DNA of 64,000 bases from Sterolibacterium sp. (GTDB taxonomy: Bacteria; Pseudomonadota; Gammaproteobacteria; Burkholderiales; Rhodocyclaceae). Below the pieces are notes generated by a model. The model made no database searches and was not told the DNA's origin. It saw only the letters and a list, made by a program, of their open reading frames with translations. Of the stretch, positions 18,073 through 29,288 are shown piece by piece. How positions within the stretch are numbered: the stretch's first letter is position 1; every line of letters starts with the position of its first letter. Location: contig JAQTOA010000002.1 in the NCBI GenBank assembly GCA_028713555.1, forward strand, positions 124,001-188,000. The letters run 5' to 3'. The position numbers and the translations under genes are program-made.

Positions 18073-18526
18073 CGCTTTGCCAGTTTGTAAACAAGGAATG
18101 AATCGTCGCGGCATCAGCTGCGACGGTGAGTTGTTCGCGGAAACCCGAATCCGAAAACATTTGCGCCAGTTCGGAAAGAATCTGCAGATGGCGTTCAGTC
18201 GCGGCTTCCGGAACCAGCAAAACGAAAACCAGGGTAACCGGTTTGCCGTCGGGTGAGTCGAACTGTACCGGAGTTGCCAGTCTTAGAAAACCGCCGACGG
18301 CTTCTTTGATGCCCTTGATGCGGCCATGTGGAATTGCGATGCCTTGGCCCAAGCCGGTCGTACCGAGTTTTTCGCGAGCGAATAGGGCATCATAAACCTT
18401 GCCGCGGGCTATGCCATGCTGATTTTCAAACAACAGCCCCGCTTGTTCGAAAACACGCTTCTTGCTGCTGGCTTCCAAGCTAAGGAGGATATTAGCTGGC
18501 GGCAGGAGTCTTGCGATCTGGTTCAT
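18041..18526 (-). CDS. ptsN: PTS IIA-like nitrogen regulatory protein
   Basis: [30 protein letters not shown]...GIAIPHGRI; neighbours hprK, hpf, rpoN. Confidence 0.92.
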   Translation of the reverse strand: MNQIARLLPPANILLSLEASSKKRVFEQAGLLFENQHGIARGKVYDALFAREKLGTTGLGQGIAIPHGRIKGIKEAVGGFLRLATPVQFDSPDGKPVTLVFVLLVPEAATERHLQILSELAQMFSDSGFREQLTVAADAATIHSLFTNWQSDATSHRRTAV

Positions 18527-18606
18527 CGGTAACGAGAGAGGAAGAATTCCTTCGCCGTTGGGGGGGCGAAGTATACCGCGAAAGGCGGTAAAGTTTTCTG
18601 TCCGCA

Positions 18607-18927
18607 TTACTCGGGGGTCTGCCGTTTATGTCCTTCATGGGCGTGATTTGATGTTTTCTCCTTATATTTCAATACCTGACGGTCAAGTTTGTCGGCCAGA
18701 GTATCAATTGCGGCATATAGATCGGCTTCGGTGCTATCGGCGAAGATGTCCTTGCCTTTGACATGTAGCGTGACTTCCGCCTTCTGGTTGAGTTTATCCA
18801 CGGACAAGATCACATGAGCGCTGGTAACATTGTCAAAGTGACGGATCACTCGGCCGAGTTTGGCATTGACATAGTCATGGATGGCTGTGGTGACTTCTAC
18901 ATGATGACCGGTAATGTTCAGATTCAT
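18607..18927 (-). CDS. hpf: Ribosome hibernation promoting factor (HPF/RaiA family)
   Basis: MNLNITGHHVEVTTAIHDYVNAKLGRVIRHFDNVTSAHVILSVDK. Confidence 0.92.
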   Translation of the reverse strand: MNLNITGHHVEVTTAIHDYVNAKLGRVIRHFDNVTSAHVILSVDKLNQKAEVTLHVKGKDIFADSTEADLYAAIDTLADKLDRQVLKYKEKTSNHAHEGHKRQTPE

Positions 18928-18956
18928 GATGGCTCCTGATTAGGGGTGCTGAGATA

Positions 18957-20420
18957 TCAAAGGGACTTGCGTAAATTGACCGGGGGAATGCTGAGGCCTT
19001 CGCGATACTTGGCTATGGTCCGGCGTGCAACGACGATGCCTTGCTGGCCGAGGATATCGGCAATTTTTGCGTCGGAGAGCGGCTTGTGACCGTCCTCGGC
19101 GCTCACAAGTTGTTTAATGAGTGCTCTTATCGCGGTGGATGAGGCCGCACCGCCGGCCTCTGTCGCGACGTGACTACCGAAAAAATATTTGAGTTCGAAT
19201 ATGCCGCGTGGACTTGCCATGAATTTCTGGGTCGTCACGCGTGAGATGGTTGATTCGTGCAAGCCGAGGGTTTCGGCAATTTCGCGTAGCGTCAGTGGCC
19301 GCATCGCCACTTCGCCGTGCTCAAAAAATTGCCGCTGACGGTCAACAATCGCCTGCGATACTCTCAGTATGGTATCAAAGCGTTGCTGAACGTTCTTGAT
19401 CAACCACTTGGCTTCCTGCAACTGACTGTTGAGGCCCGCGCCGCTGCCATTCCCGCCGCTGCCACGGCTGCGCTGCAAAATATCCGCATACAGGCGGTTG
19501 ATGCGCAAACGCGGCATGGCGTCCTGGTTCAGATTGACGGTCCAGCCGCTGCGCAGCTTGCGCACCACCACATCGGGGATGATGTAGCGCGTGTCGCTCG
19601 GCGAATACTGGGCGCCGGGGCGCGGATTGAGCGAGCAAATCAGCGCGTGCGCGCTGCGCAAGGCAACGTCATCGCAGAGCAATACTTTTTTCAGTTTGAC
19701 AAAGTCGTGGGCGGCAAGCAGATCCAGGTGCTGCCGGACCAGGATCAGGGCCAGATCGCGGATCGGTGACGCCTCCTGGTTCTCCAGTTGCAGCGCCAGG
19801 CATTCCTGCGGGCTGCGCGCGCCGATTCCAAGGGGGTCAAAGTTCTGCAAATGACGCAAGGCGATGTGCAACTCTTCAAGCAACTCTTCTCGATCGCTGT
19901 CCGGGTTCTCGTGCATCAACAGGTCGAGCAGTTCTTCCAGGTCCTGCGCTAGGTAGCCATCGTCATCGAGCGCCTCGATGAGGAAATTGACCATACTCCG
20001 GTCACGTTCGGAGAGTTGAGTGAACCCGAGTTGTGTCCCCAGATGGTCGCGTAGCGAAGTGGCCGCCGCCTGAATATCCGCGTAATCCGAATCCTCGCCG
20101 TCGTTACTGTCGCGAGGGGTATGGTTGCTTGGTGCGTCGCCACTCCAGTTCGAGTCACTGGGGACATTGTAGTCATCGTCGTAAGAGGATGTCGGCGGTT
20201 CTTCGGCAACCGGTTTGGGGGTGGCCAGCGCATCATTGCCAACAGGAAAACCTGCGCTCTCGTTTGGCTCTTCGCGCTCGAGCAATGGGTTGTCACTCAG
20301 AAATTGCTCGATCTCCTGGTTAAGTTCCAGTGTCGACAATTGCAGCAGCCGAATCGACTGCTGCAATTGCGGCGTCAGCGCAAGGTGCTGGGAGAGTTTG
20401 AGTTGCAGCGTCTGTTTCAT
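18957..20420 (-). CDS. rpoN: RNA polymerase sigma-54 factor
   Basis: [37 protein letters not shown] and RpoN box [16 protein letters not shown]. Confidence 0.96.
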   Translation of the reverse strand: MKQTLQLKLSQHLALTPQLQQSIRLLQLSTLELNQEIEQFLSDNPLLEREEPNESAGFPVGNDALATPKPVAEEPPTSSYDDDYNVPSDSNWSGDAPSNHTPRDSNDGEDSDYADIQAAATSLRDHLGTQLGFTQLSERDRSMVNFLIEALDDDGYLAQDLEELLDLLMHENPDSDREELLEELHIALRHLQNFDPLGIGARSPQECLALQLENQEASPIRDLALILVRQHLDLLAAHDFVKLKKVLLCDDVALRSAHALICSLNPRPGAQYSPSDTRYIIPDVVVRKLRSGWTVNLNQDAMPRLRINRLYADILQRSRGSGGNGSGAGLNSQLQEAKWLIKNVQQRFDTILRVSQAIVDRQRQFFEHGEVAMRPLTLREIAETLGLHESTISRVTTQKFMASPRGIFELKYFFGSHVATEAGGAASSTAIRALIKQLVSAEDGHKPLSDAKIADILGQQGIVVARRTIAKYREGLSIPPVNLRKSL

Positions 20421-20444
20421 AATTCCGAATCGTCTTCAGCGAAT

Positions 20445-21215
20445 TCACATGCGGAAATTCTCGCCAAGATAGACCTTACGGACACTTTCATTGTAGACAA
20501 TTTCGTCGGGACGACCGGAAGCCAGTACCTCGCCGGCGTTGATAATGGTGGCGCGATCGCAGATGCCCAGAGTTTCGCGCACATTATGGTCGGTGATCAG
20601 CACGCCGATGCCCCGTTCCTTAAGAAAACCGATAATTTTCTGGATGTCGATGACGGCGATTGGGTCCACCCCGGCGAAGGGCTCGTCGAGCAGGATGAAG
20701 CGGGGAGTCGTCGCCAAAGCCCGGGCGATTTCGACACGCCGCCGCTCGCCGCCGGAAAGTGAGATCGAGGGATTGTCGCGCAGATGGGTAATATGCAGTT
20801 CTTGCAATAACGCGTCAAGGCGGTCCTCGATCTCTTCGGCTGAGAGTTCCTGCAACTCAAGCACGGCACGGATATTATCGGCGACGCTGAGTTTTCGGAA
20901 CACCGAGTTTTCCTGAGGCAAGTAGGAAAGGCCAAGATGTGCACGGCGATGGATTGGCATGTGGGTAAGGTTTGCGCTGTCATCGCCATGGTCGAGATGA
21001 ATATCGCCACCATCGGCGGCCACCAAGCCGACAATCATATAAAAACAGGTGGTCTTGCCGGCGCCGTTGGGACCCAGCAAGCCAATGACTTCACCGCTGC
21101 CCACATCGAAGGAGACGTCCTTGACGACGGTGCGGGTCTTGTATTTTTTACTCAGGCCGCTGACGATAAGCCGGCTGCCTGAGCCGTTCGGCGCCCTTGT
21201 TTGTGGTTCACTCAT
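20445..21215 (-). CDS. lptB: LPS export ABC transporter ATP-binding protein LptB
   Basis: [48 protein letters not shown]; adjacent to rpoN. Confidence 0.94.
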   Translation of the reverse strand: MSEPQTRAPNGSGSRLIVSGLSKKYKTRTVVKDVSFDVGSGEVIGLLGPNGAGKTTCFYMIVGLVAADGGDIHLDHGDDSANLTHMPIHRRAHLGLSYLPQENSVFRKLSVADNIRAVLELQELSAEEIEDRLDALLQELHITHLRDNPSISLSGGERRRVEIARALATTPRFILLDEPFAGVDPIAVIDIQKIIGFLKERGIGVLITDHNVRETLGICDRATIINAGEVLASGRPDEIVYNESVRKVYLGENFRM

Positions 21216-21675
21216 CTTCAGGCGCAGTCAGCAGTTTGCGGATGATCTCGCTCGAGAAGCCATGGCTTTTCAGGTAGCGCGCACGTCGTGCCACCTCACG
21301 AACATCAAGCACAGCGCCAGGTTGGCTGCCGTATTTGTGGCGCAAAAGTGCTCTGGCGCGTTGCAATTCGTCGTCCAACCCCTCCTGTGCCAGGCTGGCT
21401 TCGATCAATTCGCCATTGATGCCTTTGCTGCGCAAGGACTGCCTGAGCTTGGCGGCACCGAAGCGCGCGGCATGCCCGCGCACGTAGGCGTCTGCCATGC
21501 GGGCATCGGAGAGCAGCCCGGTTTGTTCCAACTGATCAAGCACGGCGTTGATTTCCTCCAAGGAGCCAAATAATGAAAGTTTTTGGCAAAGTTCGTTGCG
21601 GCTATGTTCGCGCCTGGCCAGGAGCTTGACTGCCCGCCCCCTTATTGAGGGCTGGCCTGCCGGGGCTCTTGTCAC
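21208..21675 (-). CDS. recX: Regulatory protein RecX
   Basis: [20 protein letters not shown]...[18 protein letters not shown] pattern; next to recA. Confidence 0.9.
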   Translation of the reverse strand: MTRAPAGQPSIRGRAVKLLARREHSRNELCQKLSLFGSLEEINAVLDQLEQTGLLSDARMADAYVRGHAARFGAAKLRQSLRSKGINGELIEASLAQEGLDDELQRARALLRHKYGSQPGAVLDVREVARRARYLKSHGFSSEIIRKLLTAPEDE

Positions 21676-22694
21676 TCGCTTGGCGCCGCCACAGGAACCA
21701 ACGCACTGATGCCGACTGCCACGCGCACTTTGTTCTCGATTTCGCGAGCAGTTTCGGGATGCTCGCGCAGATACTCGCGCGAATTATCCCTGCCCTGACC
21801 GATTTTCTCTCCCTTGTACGCATACCAGGCGCCAGACTTCTCAATGATTTTGTGCTCGACGCCGAGATCGATAATTTCGCCCTCCAGCGAAATACCCTCG
21901 CCATAGAGAATGTCGAAACGCGCTTCGCGGAATGGCGGCGCCACCTTGTTCTTGACGACCTTGACCTTGGTCTCGTTGCCGATCACTTCTTCGCCCTTCT
22001 TGATCGCGCCGACGCGCCGGATGTCGAGGCGCACCGAAGCGTAGAACTTGAGGGCATTGCCGCCGGTGGTGGTCTCCGGACTGCCGAACATCACGCCGAT
22101 CTTCATGCGGATCTGGTTGATGAAAATGACCAGCGTATTGGTGCGCTTGATGTTGCTGGTGAGTTTGCGCAATGCCTGGCTCATCAGGCGCGCTTGCAAG
22201 CCAGGCAACTGGTCACCCATTTCGCCCTCGATTTCCGCGCGCGGCACCAGGGCCGCTACTGAGTCGATAACGACGATGTCGACGCCGCCCGAGCGCACCA
22301 GCATGTCGGCGATTTCCAGGCCCTGTTCGCCGGTATCCGGCTGAGAGATCAACATGTCGCCGACATTCACGCCGAGTTTGCCGGCGTACACCGGGTCGAG
22401 GGCGTTCTCGGCATCGATGTAGGCGGCGACTCCGCCGGCTTTCTGGATTTCAGCCACCACATGCAGACACAGCGTGGTCTTGCCGGAGGATTCCGGACCG
22501 TAGATTTCGACCACCCGGCCGCGCGGCAGGCCGCCGATGCCCAGCGCGATATCCAGGCCGAGCGAACCGGTAGAAATGACCTGCAGATCGTTTTCGATCT
22601 GGGCCGCACCCATTTTCATGATCGAACCCTTGCCAAACTGCTTCTCGATCTGCGCCAGGGCGGCTTGCAATGCCTTGCTCTTGTTGTCGTCCAT
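21672..22694 (-). CDS. recA: Recombinase RecA
   Basis: [69 protein letters not shown]. Confidence 0.98.
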   Translation of the reverse strand: MDDNKSKALQAALAQIEKQFGKGSIMKMGAAQIENDLQVISTGSLGLDIALGIGGLPRGRVVEIYGPESSGKTTLCLHVVAEIQKAGGVAAYIDAENALDPVYAGKLGVNVGDMLISQPDTGEQGLEIADMLVRSGGVDIVVIDSVAALVPRAEIEGEMGDQLPGLQARLMSQALRKLTSNIKRTNTLVIFINQIRMKIGVMFGSPETTTGGNALKFYASVRLDIRRVGAIKKGEEVIGNETKVKVVKNKVAPPFREARFDILYGEGISLEGEIIDLGVEHKIIEKSGAWYAYKGEKIGQGRDNSREYLREHPETAREIENKVRVAVGISALVPVAAPSE

Positions 22695-22721
22695 GCTTGT
22701 TCCTTTAGAAGTCTTGGTGAA

Positions 22722-23225
22722 TTATGGCACAGTTTTTGCGCCGTTCAGCAGAGCCAGCAGGCCATTGAGTGAGTGGATGACCGCTTGCCGTCGGATTGCC
22801 TCGCGTTCGCCAGCAAAGTGCTGGGTTTCGCTGATAATCGACTGGCTCCCTCTGCACCAGGCAAAGCATACGGTACCCACTGGCTTACCAGGTGAGCCAC
22901 CCCCCGGACCGGCGATGCCGGTGATCGCCAAGGCGACCTGGGCCGCGGAATTGGCCAGCGCTCCAAGCGCCATTGCGCGCGCGGTCTCCTCGCTGACCGC
23001 CCCATGGTTTGCCAGGGTTTCGGCGCTGACCCCGAGCATTTCCTGCTTGGCCATGTTGGAATACGTGACGAAGCCGCGTTCGAACCAATCCGAGCTGCCC
23101 GCTGTAGCCGTGACGACCTCGCAGACCCAGCCGCCGGTACAGGATTCCGCGCAAGCAAGCATTAACTTCCAATTGGCCAGGGCGGCGCCAACGGCAAGCG
23201 ACAAGGCATTCAGTTCGGCGTCCAT
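22722..23225 (-). CDS. pncC: CinA C-terminal-type nicotinamide-nucleotide amidase
   Basis: LACAESCTGGWVCEVVTATAGSSDWFERGFVTYSN...GIAGPGGGSPGKPVGTVCFA. Confidence 0.92.
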   Translation of the reverse strand: MDAELNALSLAVGAALANWKLMLACAESCTGGWVCEVVTATAGSSDWFERGFVTYSNMAKQEMLGVSAETLANHGAVSEETARAMALGALANSAAQVALAITGIAGPGGGSPGKPVGTVCFAWCRGSQSIISETQHFAGEREAIRRQAVIHSLNGLLALLNGAKTVP

Positions 23226-23227
23226 GA

Positions 23228-23722
23228 TCAGGCCAGCAAGACCTTGGCGACCGCCAACGCCAGCAAGGTGTAGCCGGCCGCAACCAGGTCGTCCATCATT
23301 ACCCCCAAGCCGTTTTTGACTTTCTCGTCAAACCAGTCGGCAGGCGACGGCTTGACGATGTCGAAACAGCGGAACAGCAGGAAGGCGGCCAACTGCCAGG
23401 GCAAGCCAGCCGGGGTCAGGAGCAATACCAACCAGAAAGGCACAATCTCATCCCAGACGATGGCGCCATGATCGACCATGCCCAAGTCGCGGCCGGTACG
23501 CTGGCATGCCTCCACGCCGAAAACGAAGGCGAGCAGCAGGAATACGGCGAAACTGCCATCGTCGATGCCCAGTGCCGACCGCAACAGCGGATAGACGGCC
23601 CAAGCGAACAGCGTGCCGGCGGTTCCCGGGGCGACCGGCGACAGGCCGCTGCCCAGGCCGCAGGCAATCAAATGGGTGGGGTGGCTGAACAGGAAGCGCC
23701 AGGATGGCGGAGCGGGTTTCAT
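23228..23722 (-). CDS. pgpA: Phosphatidylglycerophosphatase A
   Basis: MKPAPPSWRFLFSHPTHLIACGLGSGLSPVAPGTAGTLFAW; start overlaps the thiL stop (ATGA). Confidence 0.92.
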   Translation of the reverse strand: MKPAPPSWRFLFSHPTHLIACGLGSGLSPVAPGTAGTLFAWAVYPLLRSALGIDDGSFAVFLLLAFVFGVEACQRTGRDLGMVDHGAIVWDEIVPFWLVLLLTPAGLPWQLAAFLLFRCFDIVKPSPADWFDEKVKNGLGVMMDDLVAAGYTLLALAVAKVLLA

Positions 23723-24678
23723 GCGAAATGGTCGAAGCCGTGGTGGTGGGCGGCGATCGGCTTCTGTTCGCGATCCAGCAGCACCAGTTTGCCTGGAGCA
23801 CCATCGGCGATCTGGCCGATGCAAGTGAGCGCCAACCCTAGAGATTGCGCCAGCGTAGCAACCCGGGCATGGGCGCCGACTGGTGCGGTAAATACCAGTT
23901 CGTAATCGTCGCCGCCGGCAAGCAGGCAGTCCTGCGCCAAGGCCTGGTCGGGGCAGTATCTCCAGGCCGTGTCGGGCAGGCGCTCGAACTGCAGCGCGGC
24001 GGAAACTTTGGAGCTTCCGAGAATGTGGCCAAGATCCGCGAGCAGGCCGTCGGAAACATCGATGGCGGCGCTCGCCAGACCGCGCAGGCCCAAGCCGAGG
24101 GCGAGACGCGGCTGAGGCCGGGCCAGTGCCGTCAGGCAGTCGGCCAGCGCCGCTTCGCCGAGTTGGCAGCGTCCTTGCAGATGCGCCAGCCCCAAGGCGG
24201 CCCGGCCCGGGGTGCCGGACACCCAGATCTCGTCGCCGGGTCTGGCGCCGGAACGCAGCAGCGCTTGGCCGGGTGGCACTTCGCCGAAAATGGTGACGCA
24301 AAAGTTCATCGGGCCGCGCGTGGTGTCGCCACCGATGACGTCGATGCCAAATGTTTGCGCGCAGGCGAAAAAGCCTTCGGCGAAGGCAGCGATCCAAAGC
24401 TCGTCGGCATCCGGCAAAGCCGCTGCCAACAGCGCCCAACGCGGTTGCGCGCCCATCGCCGCCAGGTCGGAAACATTCACCGCCAGCGATTTCCAGCCGA
24501 CTGCCTCAGCATCGGCGTCAGGAAGAAAATGCGTTCCGGCAACCAGCATGTCGGTGGAAACCACTAGTTCCATGGCGGGCGTGGGACTGACCAGGGCGCC
24601 GTCGTCGCCCACGCCGAGTCGCGTGTGTTGCGTGGGTCTGGTGAAGTAACGAGCGATCAGCTCAAATTCTGAGGGCAA
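23719..24678 (-). CDS. thiL: Thiamine-monophosphate kinase
   Basis: MPSEFELIARYFTRP...GVGDDGALV...VNVSDLAAMGAQPRW. Confidence 0.94.
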   Translation of the reverse strand: MPSEFELIARYFTRPTQHTRLGVGDDGALVSPTPAMELVVSTDMLVAGTHFLPDADAEAVGWKSLAVNVSDLAAMGAQPRWALLAAALPDADELWIAAFAEGFFACAQTFGIDVIGGDTTRGPMNFCVTIFGEVPPGQALLRSGARPGDEIWVSGTPGRAALGLAHLQGRCQLGEAALADCLTALARPQPRLALGLGLRGLASAAIDVSDGLLADLGHILGSSKVSAALQFERLPDTAWRYCPDQALAQDCLLAGGDDYELVFTAPVGAHARVATLAQSLGLALTCIGQIADGAPGKLVLLDREQKPIAAHHHGFDHFA

Positions 24679-24714
24679 CTTTCACCTGCGGCTTTTCTGA
24701 GTAATCCTGAAAGT

Positions 24715-25143
24715 TTATCTGCTTCCAGCTTCCGCAGGTCGAAGTACGACAGCCAGCTTGTCGAGAACGCCATTGACGAATTTATAGCCATCGGTACCGC
24801 CGAAATCCTTGGCCAGTTCGATGGCCTCATTCAGCACAACGCGGTAAGGCGTTTCGGGGAAATGGCGGTATTCACAGGCTGCGAGCAACAGGATACTGCG
24901 CTCGATCGGCGATATTTCCGCCCAGGGGCGGTCGATGTGCGGCTTGAGGGATTCTTGCAGGGCGGGGGCATCGTCCAGGGTTTGCTGCAACAGGGTGCGG
25001 TAGAGCGCGCTATCGATCCTGTTGAAACCCGCGACATCGGCGGCCTGGGCCTCGATGGCCGCCAAATCCTGGCCGCCGACCTGCCATTGGTAGAGGCCTT
25101 GCAGGGCGAATTCGCGAGCGCGCCGACGCGCGGATTTGCTCAT
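24715..25143 (-). CDS. nusB: Transcription antitermination factor NusB
   Basis: [20 protein letters not shown]...[32 protein letters not shown]. Confidence 0.94.
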   Translation of the reverse strand: MSKSARRRAREFALQGLYQWQVGGQDLAAIEAQAADVAGFNRIDSALYRTLLQQTLDDAPALQESLKPHIDRPWAEISPIERSILLLAACEYRHFPETPYRVVLNEAIELAKDFGGTDGYKFVNGVLDKLAVVLRPAEAGSR

Positions 25144-25616
25144 TTGGCCTTGACCGCGGTCAGCAGGTTGACCATTTCCACGGCGGCCTGGGCGGCTTCC
25201 GTTCCTTTCTGGGTCATGCGCGCGACCGCCTGGTCATCGTCCTCGGTGGTCAGAACGGCGTTGGCGATCGGGATGCCGGTATTTAACTGGACATCGGTGA
25301 TGCCGCGTGCCGATTCATTGGAAACGATTTCGAAATGGTAAGTGTCGCCGCGAATCACACAACCGACGGCAACCAGCGCGTCGAACTTGCCGCTCTGCGC
25401 CATGGTTTGCAATACCAGCGGAATCTCCAGGGCGCCCGGAACAGTGGCAATCGCCATATCGGTCGGGGCGACGCCAAGACGTTTGAGTTCGTTGGCGCAG
25501 GCCGACAGCAAGCCTTCGCCGATATCCGGATTGAATCGGCTGAGGACGATGCCGATGCGCAGCCCTTTGCCGGCGAGTTTGGGTTCCAGTTCAAGTATGT
25601 CGTTGAAGCGTGCCAT
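25140..25616 (-). CDS. ribH: 6,7-dimethyl-8-ribityllumazine synthase
   Basis: [19 protein letters not shown]...[15 protein letters not shown]...[17 protein letters not shown]. Confidence 0.95.
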   Translation of the reverse strand: MARFNDILELEPKLAGKGLRIGIVLSRFNPDIGEGLLSACANELKRLGVAPTDMAIATVPGALEIPLVLQTMAQSGKFDALVAVGCVIRGDTYHFEIVSNESARGITDVQLNTGIPIANAVLTTEDDDQAVARMTQKGTEAAQAAVEMVNLLTAVKAK

Positions 25617-25625
25617 GGAAATTCC

Positions 25626-26732
25626 TTAGTTCTTTGTGCCATCGGGCGACATGTAGCCGCAGACTTCAAGGCCGAAGCCGTTCATGCTGGGCATCTTGCG
25701 GGGTTTGGCCAGCAGACGCATCTTGCCGACGCCGAGATGTCGCAGTATCTGTGCGCCGATGCCGTAAAGGCGCGGATCCCATTTCGCGCCGAGGCGTGAG
25801 GAAGCCGGTTCGTCCTTGAGTGCGGCAAGCAAGTCTGACCCGGTTTCGGCACGGCGCAACAACACCAGGACACCCCCACCGACGGCGGCAATGGTTTGCA
25901 AGGCCTGATCGACGCTGAAGGTGTGGCGAGGATTCTGGCAGTCGAGAAAATCGAGCACCGAAATCGGTTCATGCACTCGCACCAGGGTTTCATTTTCGGG
26001 ACTGATGTTCCCCAGGTAGATCGCCAAATGCATTTCCCCAGTTGTCTTGTCCTCGAAGGCAGAGAGGTGGAATTGGCCGTGATGGCAGACGATCTCCTTG
26101 TCGGCGACGCGCTCGACCAGCGTTTCGTTCTCACTGCGGTAATGGATCAGGTTGGCAATGGTGCCAATTTTCAAGCCATGCTCGGCGGCGAACTCCAGCA
26201 GGTCGGGCAGTCGCGCCATGGTGCCGTCGTCCTTGAGGATTTCGCAAATTACCGCTGCCGGTTCGCAACCGGCGATCTGGGCCAGGTCGCAACCGGCCTC
26301 GGTGTGGCCGGCGCGCACCAGCACGCCGCCGGGTTTGGCCATGATCGGGAAGATGTGGCCGGGCTGGACGATATCGGTCGTCCGGGCGTTCTTTGCGACC
26401 GCCGCCTGTACTGTGCGGGCGCGATCCTGCGCCGAAATGCCGGTGGTAACCCCCTCGGCTGCCTCGATCGAAACGGTGAAGGCGGTGCTGAACTGGCTAT
26501 TGTTGTCGCGCGTCATCTGCGTCAGGCCGAGCTGGCGGCAACGTCCTTCGGTCAGCGTCAGGCAGACCAGGCCGCGGCCATGTTTGGCCATGAAGTTGAT
26601 CGCCTCGGGGGTGATATGTTCTGCGGCGATGACGAGGTCGCCTTCGTTCTCGCGGTCTTCCTCATCGACGAGGATGACCATCTTGCCGGCGCGGATGTCG
26701 GTGATGATGTCTTGGATCGGGCTGACGCTCAT
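25626..26732 (-). CDS. ribBA: Bifunctional DHBP synthase / GTP cyclohydrolase II-like protein
   Basis: MVILVDEEDRENEGDLVIAAEHITPEAINFMAKHGRGLVCLTLT; C-terminal RibA-like domain lacks obvious conserved GCH-II zinc cysteines. Confidence 0.88.
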   Translation of the reverse strand: MSVSPIQDIITDIRAGKMVILVDEEDRENEGDLVIAAEHITPEAINFMAKHGRGLVCLTLTEGRCRQLGLTQMTRDNNSQFSTAFTVSIEAAEGVTTGISAQDRARTVQAAVAKNARTTDIVQPGHIFPIMAKPGGVLVRAGHTEAGCDLAQIAGCEPAAVICEILKDDGTMARLPDLLEFAAEHGLKIGTIANLIHYRSENETLVERVADKEIVCHHGQFHLSAFEDKTTGEMHLAIYLGNISPENETLVRVHEPISVLDFLDCQNPRHTFSVDQALQTIAAVGGGVLVLLRRAETGSDLLAALKDEPASSRLGAKWDPRLYGIGAQILRHLGVGKMRLLAKPRKMPSMNGFGLEVCGYMSPDGTKN

Positions 26733-26806
26733 AAGCTGCTGTTATCCTGGAAAAATGTCATTGAAGCCGGCATGGCCGGGAATTCTTGATGTTCGTTACG
26801 GGGCGC

Positions 26807-27403
26807 TTACATGTTGCTTTCGGCCGTCAGCATGCGCTCGACATAGCGGGCGATCAGATCGACTTCGAGGTTCACGCGGCTGCCGGGTTTGAGACGCTTG
26901 AAGGTGGTCGCTTCCACGGTATGCGGGATCAGGTTGATGGAAAACTCGGCACCCTTGACCGTGTTGGTGGTCAGGCTCACGCCGTCCACGCAGATCGAAC
27001 CCTTGCGCGCGATGTATTTAGCCAGCGCTTGGGGGGCGCGGATCACCAGCTCATGCGATTCGCCGATCGGCTCGAACTTGAGCACCTCACCGACGCCGTC
27101 GACGTGACCCGAAACCAGGTGGCCGCCCAGTCGGTCGGACAAGCACAGAGCCTTTTCCAGGTTGAGTTCGGATTGACCATCCAGACCAACAGTGCAATCG
27201 AGAGTTTCGCGCGAGACATCCACGCTGAAGCAGTTCTTGTCGCGCGCGATGACCGTCAGGCAGACACCGCTACAGGCAATCGAGTCGCCCAGAGAGACGT
27301 CGCCGAGATCCAGAGTGCCTGCGTCGATGACCAGGCTGACGCCCTTTTCGCGTTGCTCGACGCGGACTATTTTGCCGGTGGCTGCGATGATGCCAGAGAA
27401 CAT
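26807..27403 (-). CDS. ribE: Riboflavin synthase subunit alpha
   Basis: MFSGIIAATGKIVRVEQREKGVSLVIDAG...GDSIACSGVCLTV...GGHLVSGHVDGVG. Confidence 0.94.
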   Translation of the reverse strand: MFSGIIAATGKIVRVEQREKGVSLVIDAGTLDLGDVSLGDSIACSGVCLTVIARDKNCFSVDVSRETLDCTVGLDGQSELNLEKALCLSDRLGGHLVSGHVDGVGEVLKFEPIGESHELVIRAPQALAKYIARKGSICVDGVSLTTNTVKGAEFSINLIPHTVEATTFKRLKPGSRVNLEVDLIARYVERMLTAESNM

Positions 27404-27440
27404 GATGGGTTTATCCGTGAAAATCCGTAATTGTAGGCGA

Positions 27441-29276
27441 TCAGCGGCGGGCCAGGGCCTTGTCCAGCACGTTGCCGAAGCTTGCCGCTTCCTGGAAGCC
27501 GACGACGCGCAAGTCCTGGGCTTCCGTCCCGGCGGTGTCAAAGAAAATGATCCCGGGCGGGCCGAACAGCCCGAAACGCTTGAGCAGGGCCTGGTCGTCG
27601 GCGCTGTTGGCGGTGACGTCGGCCTTGAGCAGCAGCATCTTGTCCAGGCGTGCGACAACCGCCGGATCGCTGAAAGTCAAACGTTCCATCTCCTTGCAGG
27701 AGACGCACCAGTCGGCGTAGAAATCCAGCATCACCGGCTTGGCTGGATTTTTCAGCCGGGCATCCAGTTCCGCCAGCGTCTTGACCGCTTCGAATCTCGG
27801 GCCGCGCACTTCGCTGCCGGCAATCGCGCCACGCAAGAAGCCGAGCGGTTGCAAGGGGTCGCGGCTGCCGCCGAGCGCGCCGAGCAACAGCGCGGCGCCT
27901 AGCAGCAGCGCCACTACGCCGAGTCCCTTGCCGAACTTGTGCCAGCCGTGGGCATGCGGCGGCAGCGGATCGAGGGCATGCAGGTAGATCGAGGAAAAAA
28001 TCAGCAAAGCCGCCCAGGCCAGCATTTGCGCCAGCACCGGAATGACCGGGGAAACCAGCCAGATGGCCAGGGCCAGCAGCAGCACACCGAAGAATTGTCT
28101 GATCGCTTCCATCCATGGCCCAGGCTTGGGAAGCAGGTGGCGTGCCGAAGTGCCAATCAAGATCAGGGGCAGGCCCATGCCCAGCGCCATGACAAACAGC
28201 GCACCGCCGCCCAGTGCCGCATCCCCGGTTTTGGCGATGTACAACAGGGCGCCGGCCAGCGGCGCGGCGACGCAGGGGCCGACGATGACGGCCGACAGCG
28301 CCCCCATCGCCGCCACGCCATGCAGGCTTCCGCCCTGCTGACGATTGGCCTCGTCGGAAAGCTTGGATTGCAGGGCGGTGGGCAGTTGCAATTCGTAGAA
28401 GCCGAACATCGACAAGGACAGCGCCACAAAGATCAGGGCAAAGCCGCCCAATACCCAGGCGTTTTGCAGGGCGCTGGAGAGCAAGGTGCCGGACAGGCCG
28501 GCGGCGACGCCGAAGGCGGCATAGGTCAGCGCCATGCCGAGGACATAGGTCAGCGAAAGTACGAATGCCCGCGCCTTGCTGATGTCATGGCCATGGCCGA
28601 CGATGATGCCGGACAGGATCGGCACCATCGGCAGCATGCAGGGTGTGAAGGCCAGTGCCAGGCCCGAGCCGAAGAAGAACAGCAGAATGGTCAACATCCC
28701 GGCGTTCTTCAGCAGAAGGGCGATTCTTGACGTCTCATCGCTCCCTCTCGTCTCGGCCGAAGACGCTGAAAAAGCCGAAGGAAATATCATCGGTAAAGTG
28801 GAACTCGGCGGCGTTAGGGCGCTGCTTGCAGGCAGCATCATGACCACCGCCTGTTGCGGAAGCGGCGGATAGCAGATACCCAAATCGGCACAACCCTGCG
28901 AACTAACTTTCAAGGTGAGCGAAGTTCCGGCAGTATCGATCCTGCCCGGAGCTTCAAGGGGGATCAGTATGCTTACCTCCTTGCGGTAGGTCTCGACCTT
29001 GCCGAAAATCTCATCCTCCTTGATCTTGCCTGACGGATACTGCGGAGCACCGAGCTTGACTTCGTTGGCGCCGGCGGCAGCAGCGAACTTGAACTTGTCG
29101 CGATAAAGGTAATAGCCGTCGGCGATCTGCCAGTGAGCCTCGATGGTCTTGCTGTCGATCGCCCTGGCGGAAAACTTGAATGCCAGTTCTGGGTTGAGCG
29201 GTTCCTCGGCGCCACTAGCAAGGTTGGCGGCGAAGAACAGCAGGAGTAGCAGCAGGCGTGTCAGCATGAGGGACAA
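27441..29276 (-). CDS. dsbD: Thiol:disulfide interchange protein DsbD
   Basis: Signal peptide, multiple TM, C-terminal thioredoxin DFYADWCVSCKEMERLTF. Confidence 0.94.
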   Translation of the reverse strand: MSLMLTRLLLLLLFFAANLASGAEEPLNPELAFKFSARAIDSKTIEAHWQIADGYYLYRDKFKFAAAAGANEVKLGAPQYPSGKIKEDEIFGKVETYRKEVSILIPLEAPGRIDTAGTSLTLKVSSQGCADLGICYPPLPQQAVVMMLPASSALTPPSSTLPMIFPSAFSASSAETRGSDETSRIALLLKNAGMLTILLFFFGSGLALAFTPCMLPMVPILSGIIVGHGHDISKARAFVLSLTYVLGMALTYAAFGVAAGLSGTLLSSALQNAWVLGGFALIFVALSLSMFGFYELQLPTALQSKLSDEANRQQGGSLHGVAAMGALSAVIVGPCVAAPLAGALLYIAKTGDAALGGGALFVMALGMGLPLILIGTSARHLLPKPGPWMEAIRQFFGVLLLALAIWLVSPVIPVLAQMLAWAALLIFSSIYLHALDPLPPHAHGWHKFGKGLGVVALLLGAALLLGALGGSRDPLQPLGFLRGAIAGSEVRGPRFEAVKTLAELDARLKNPAKPVMLDFYADWCVSCKEMERLTFSDPAVVARLDKMLLLKADVTANSADDQALLKRFGLFGPPGIIFFDTAGTEAQDLRVVGFQEAASFGNVLDKALARR

Positions 29277-29288
29277 AAGGTAGGAGAG

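Noticed and set aside
22695-22740. Possible LexA/SOS box upstream of recA (ctgtgccataattcacc)
   Set aside because: Right half does not match CAG/ACAG; recA lies only 27 bp downstream of cinA and is probably cotranscribed.
23723-24439. N-terminal extension of the 403-aa ORF ending in pgpA
   Set aside because: Arg-rich shadow frame of thiL; pgpA starts at 23722 overlapping the thiL stop.
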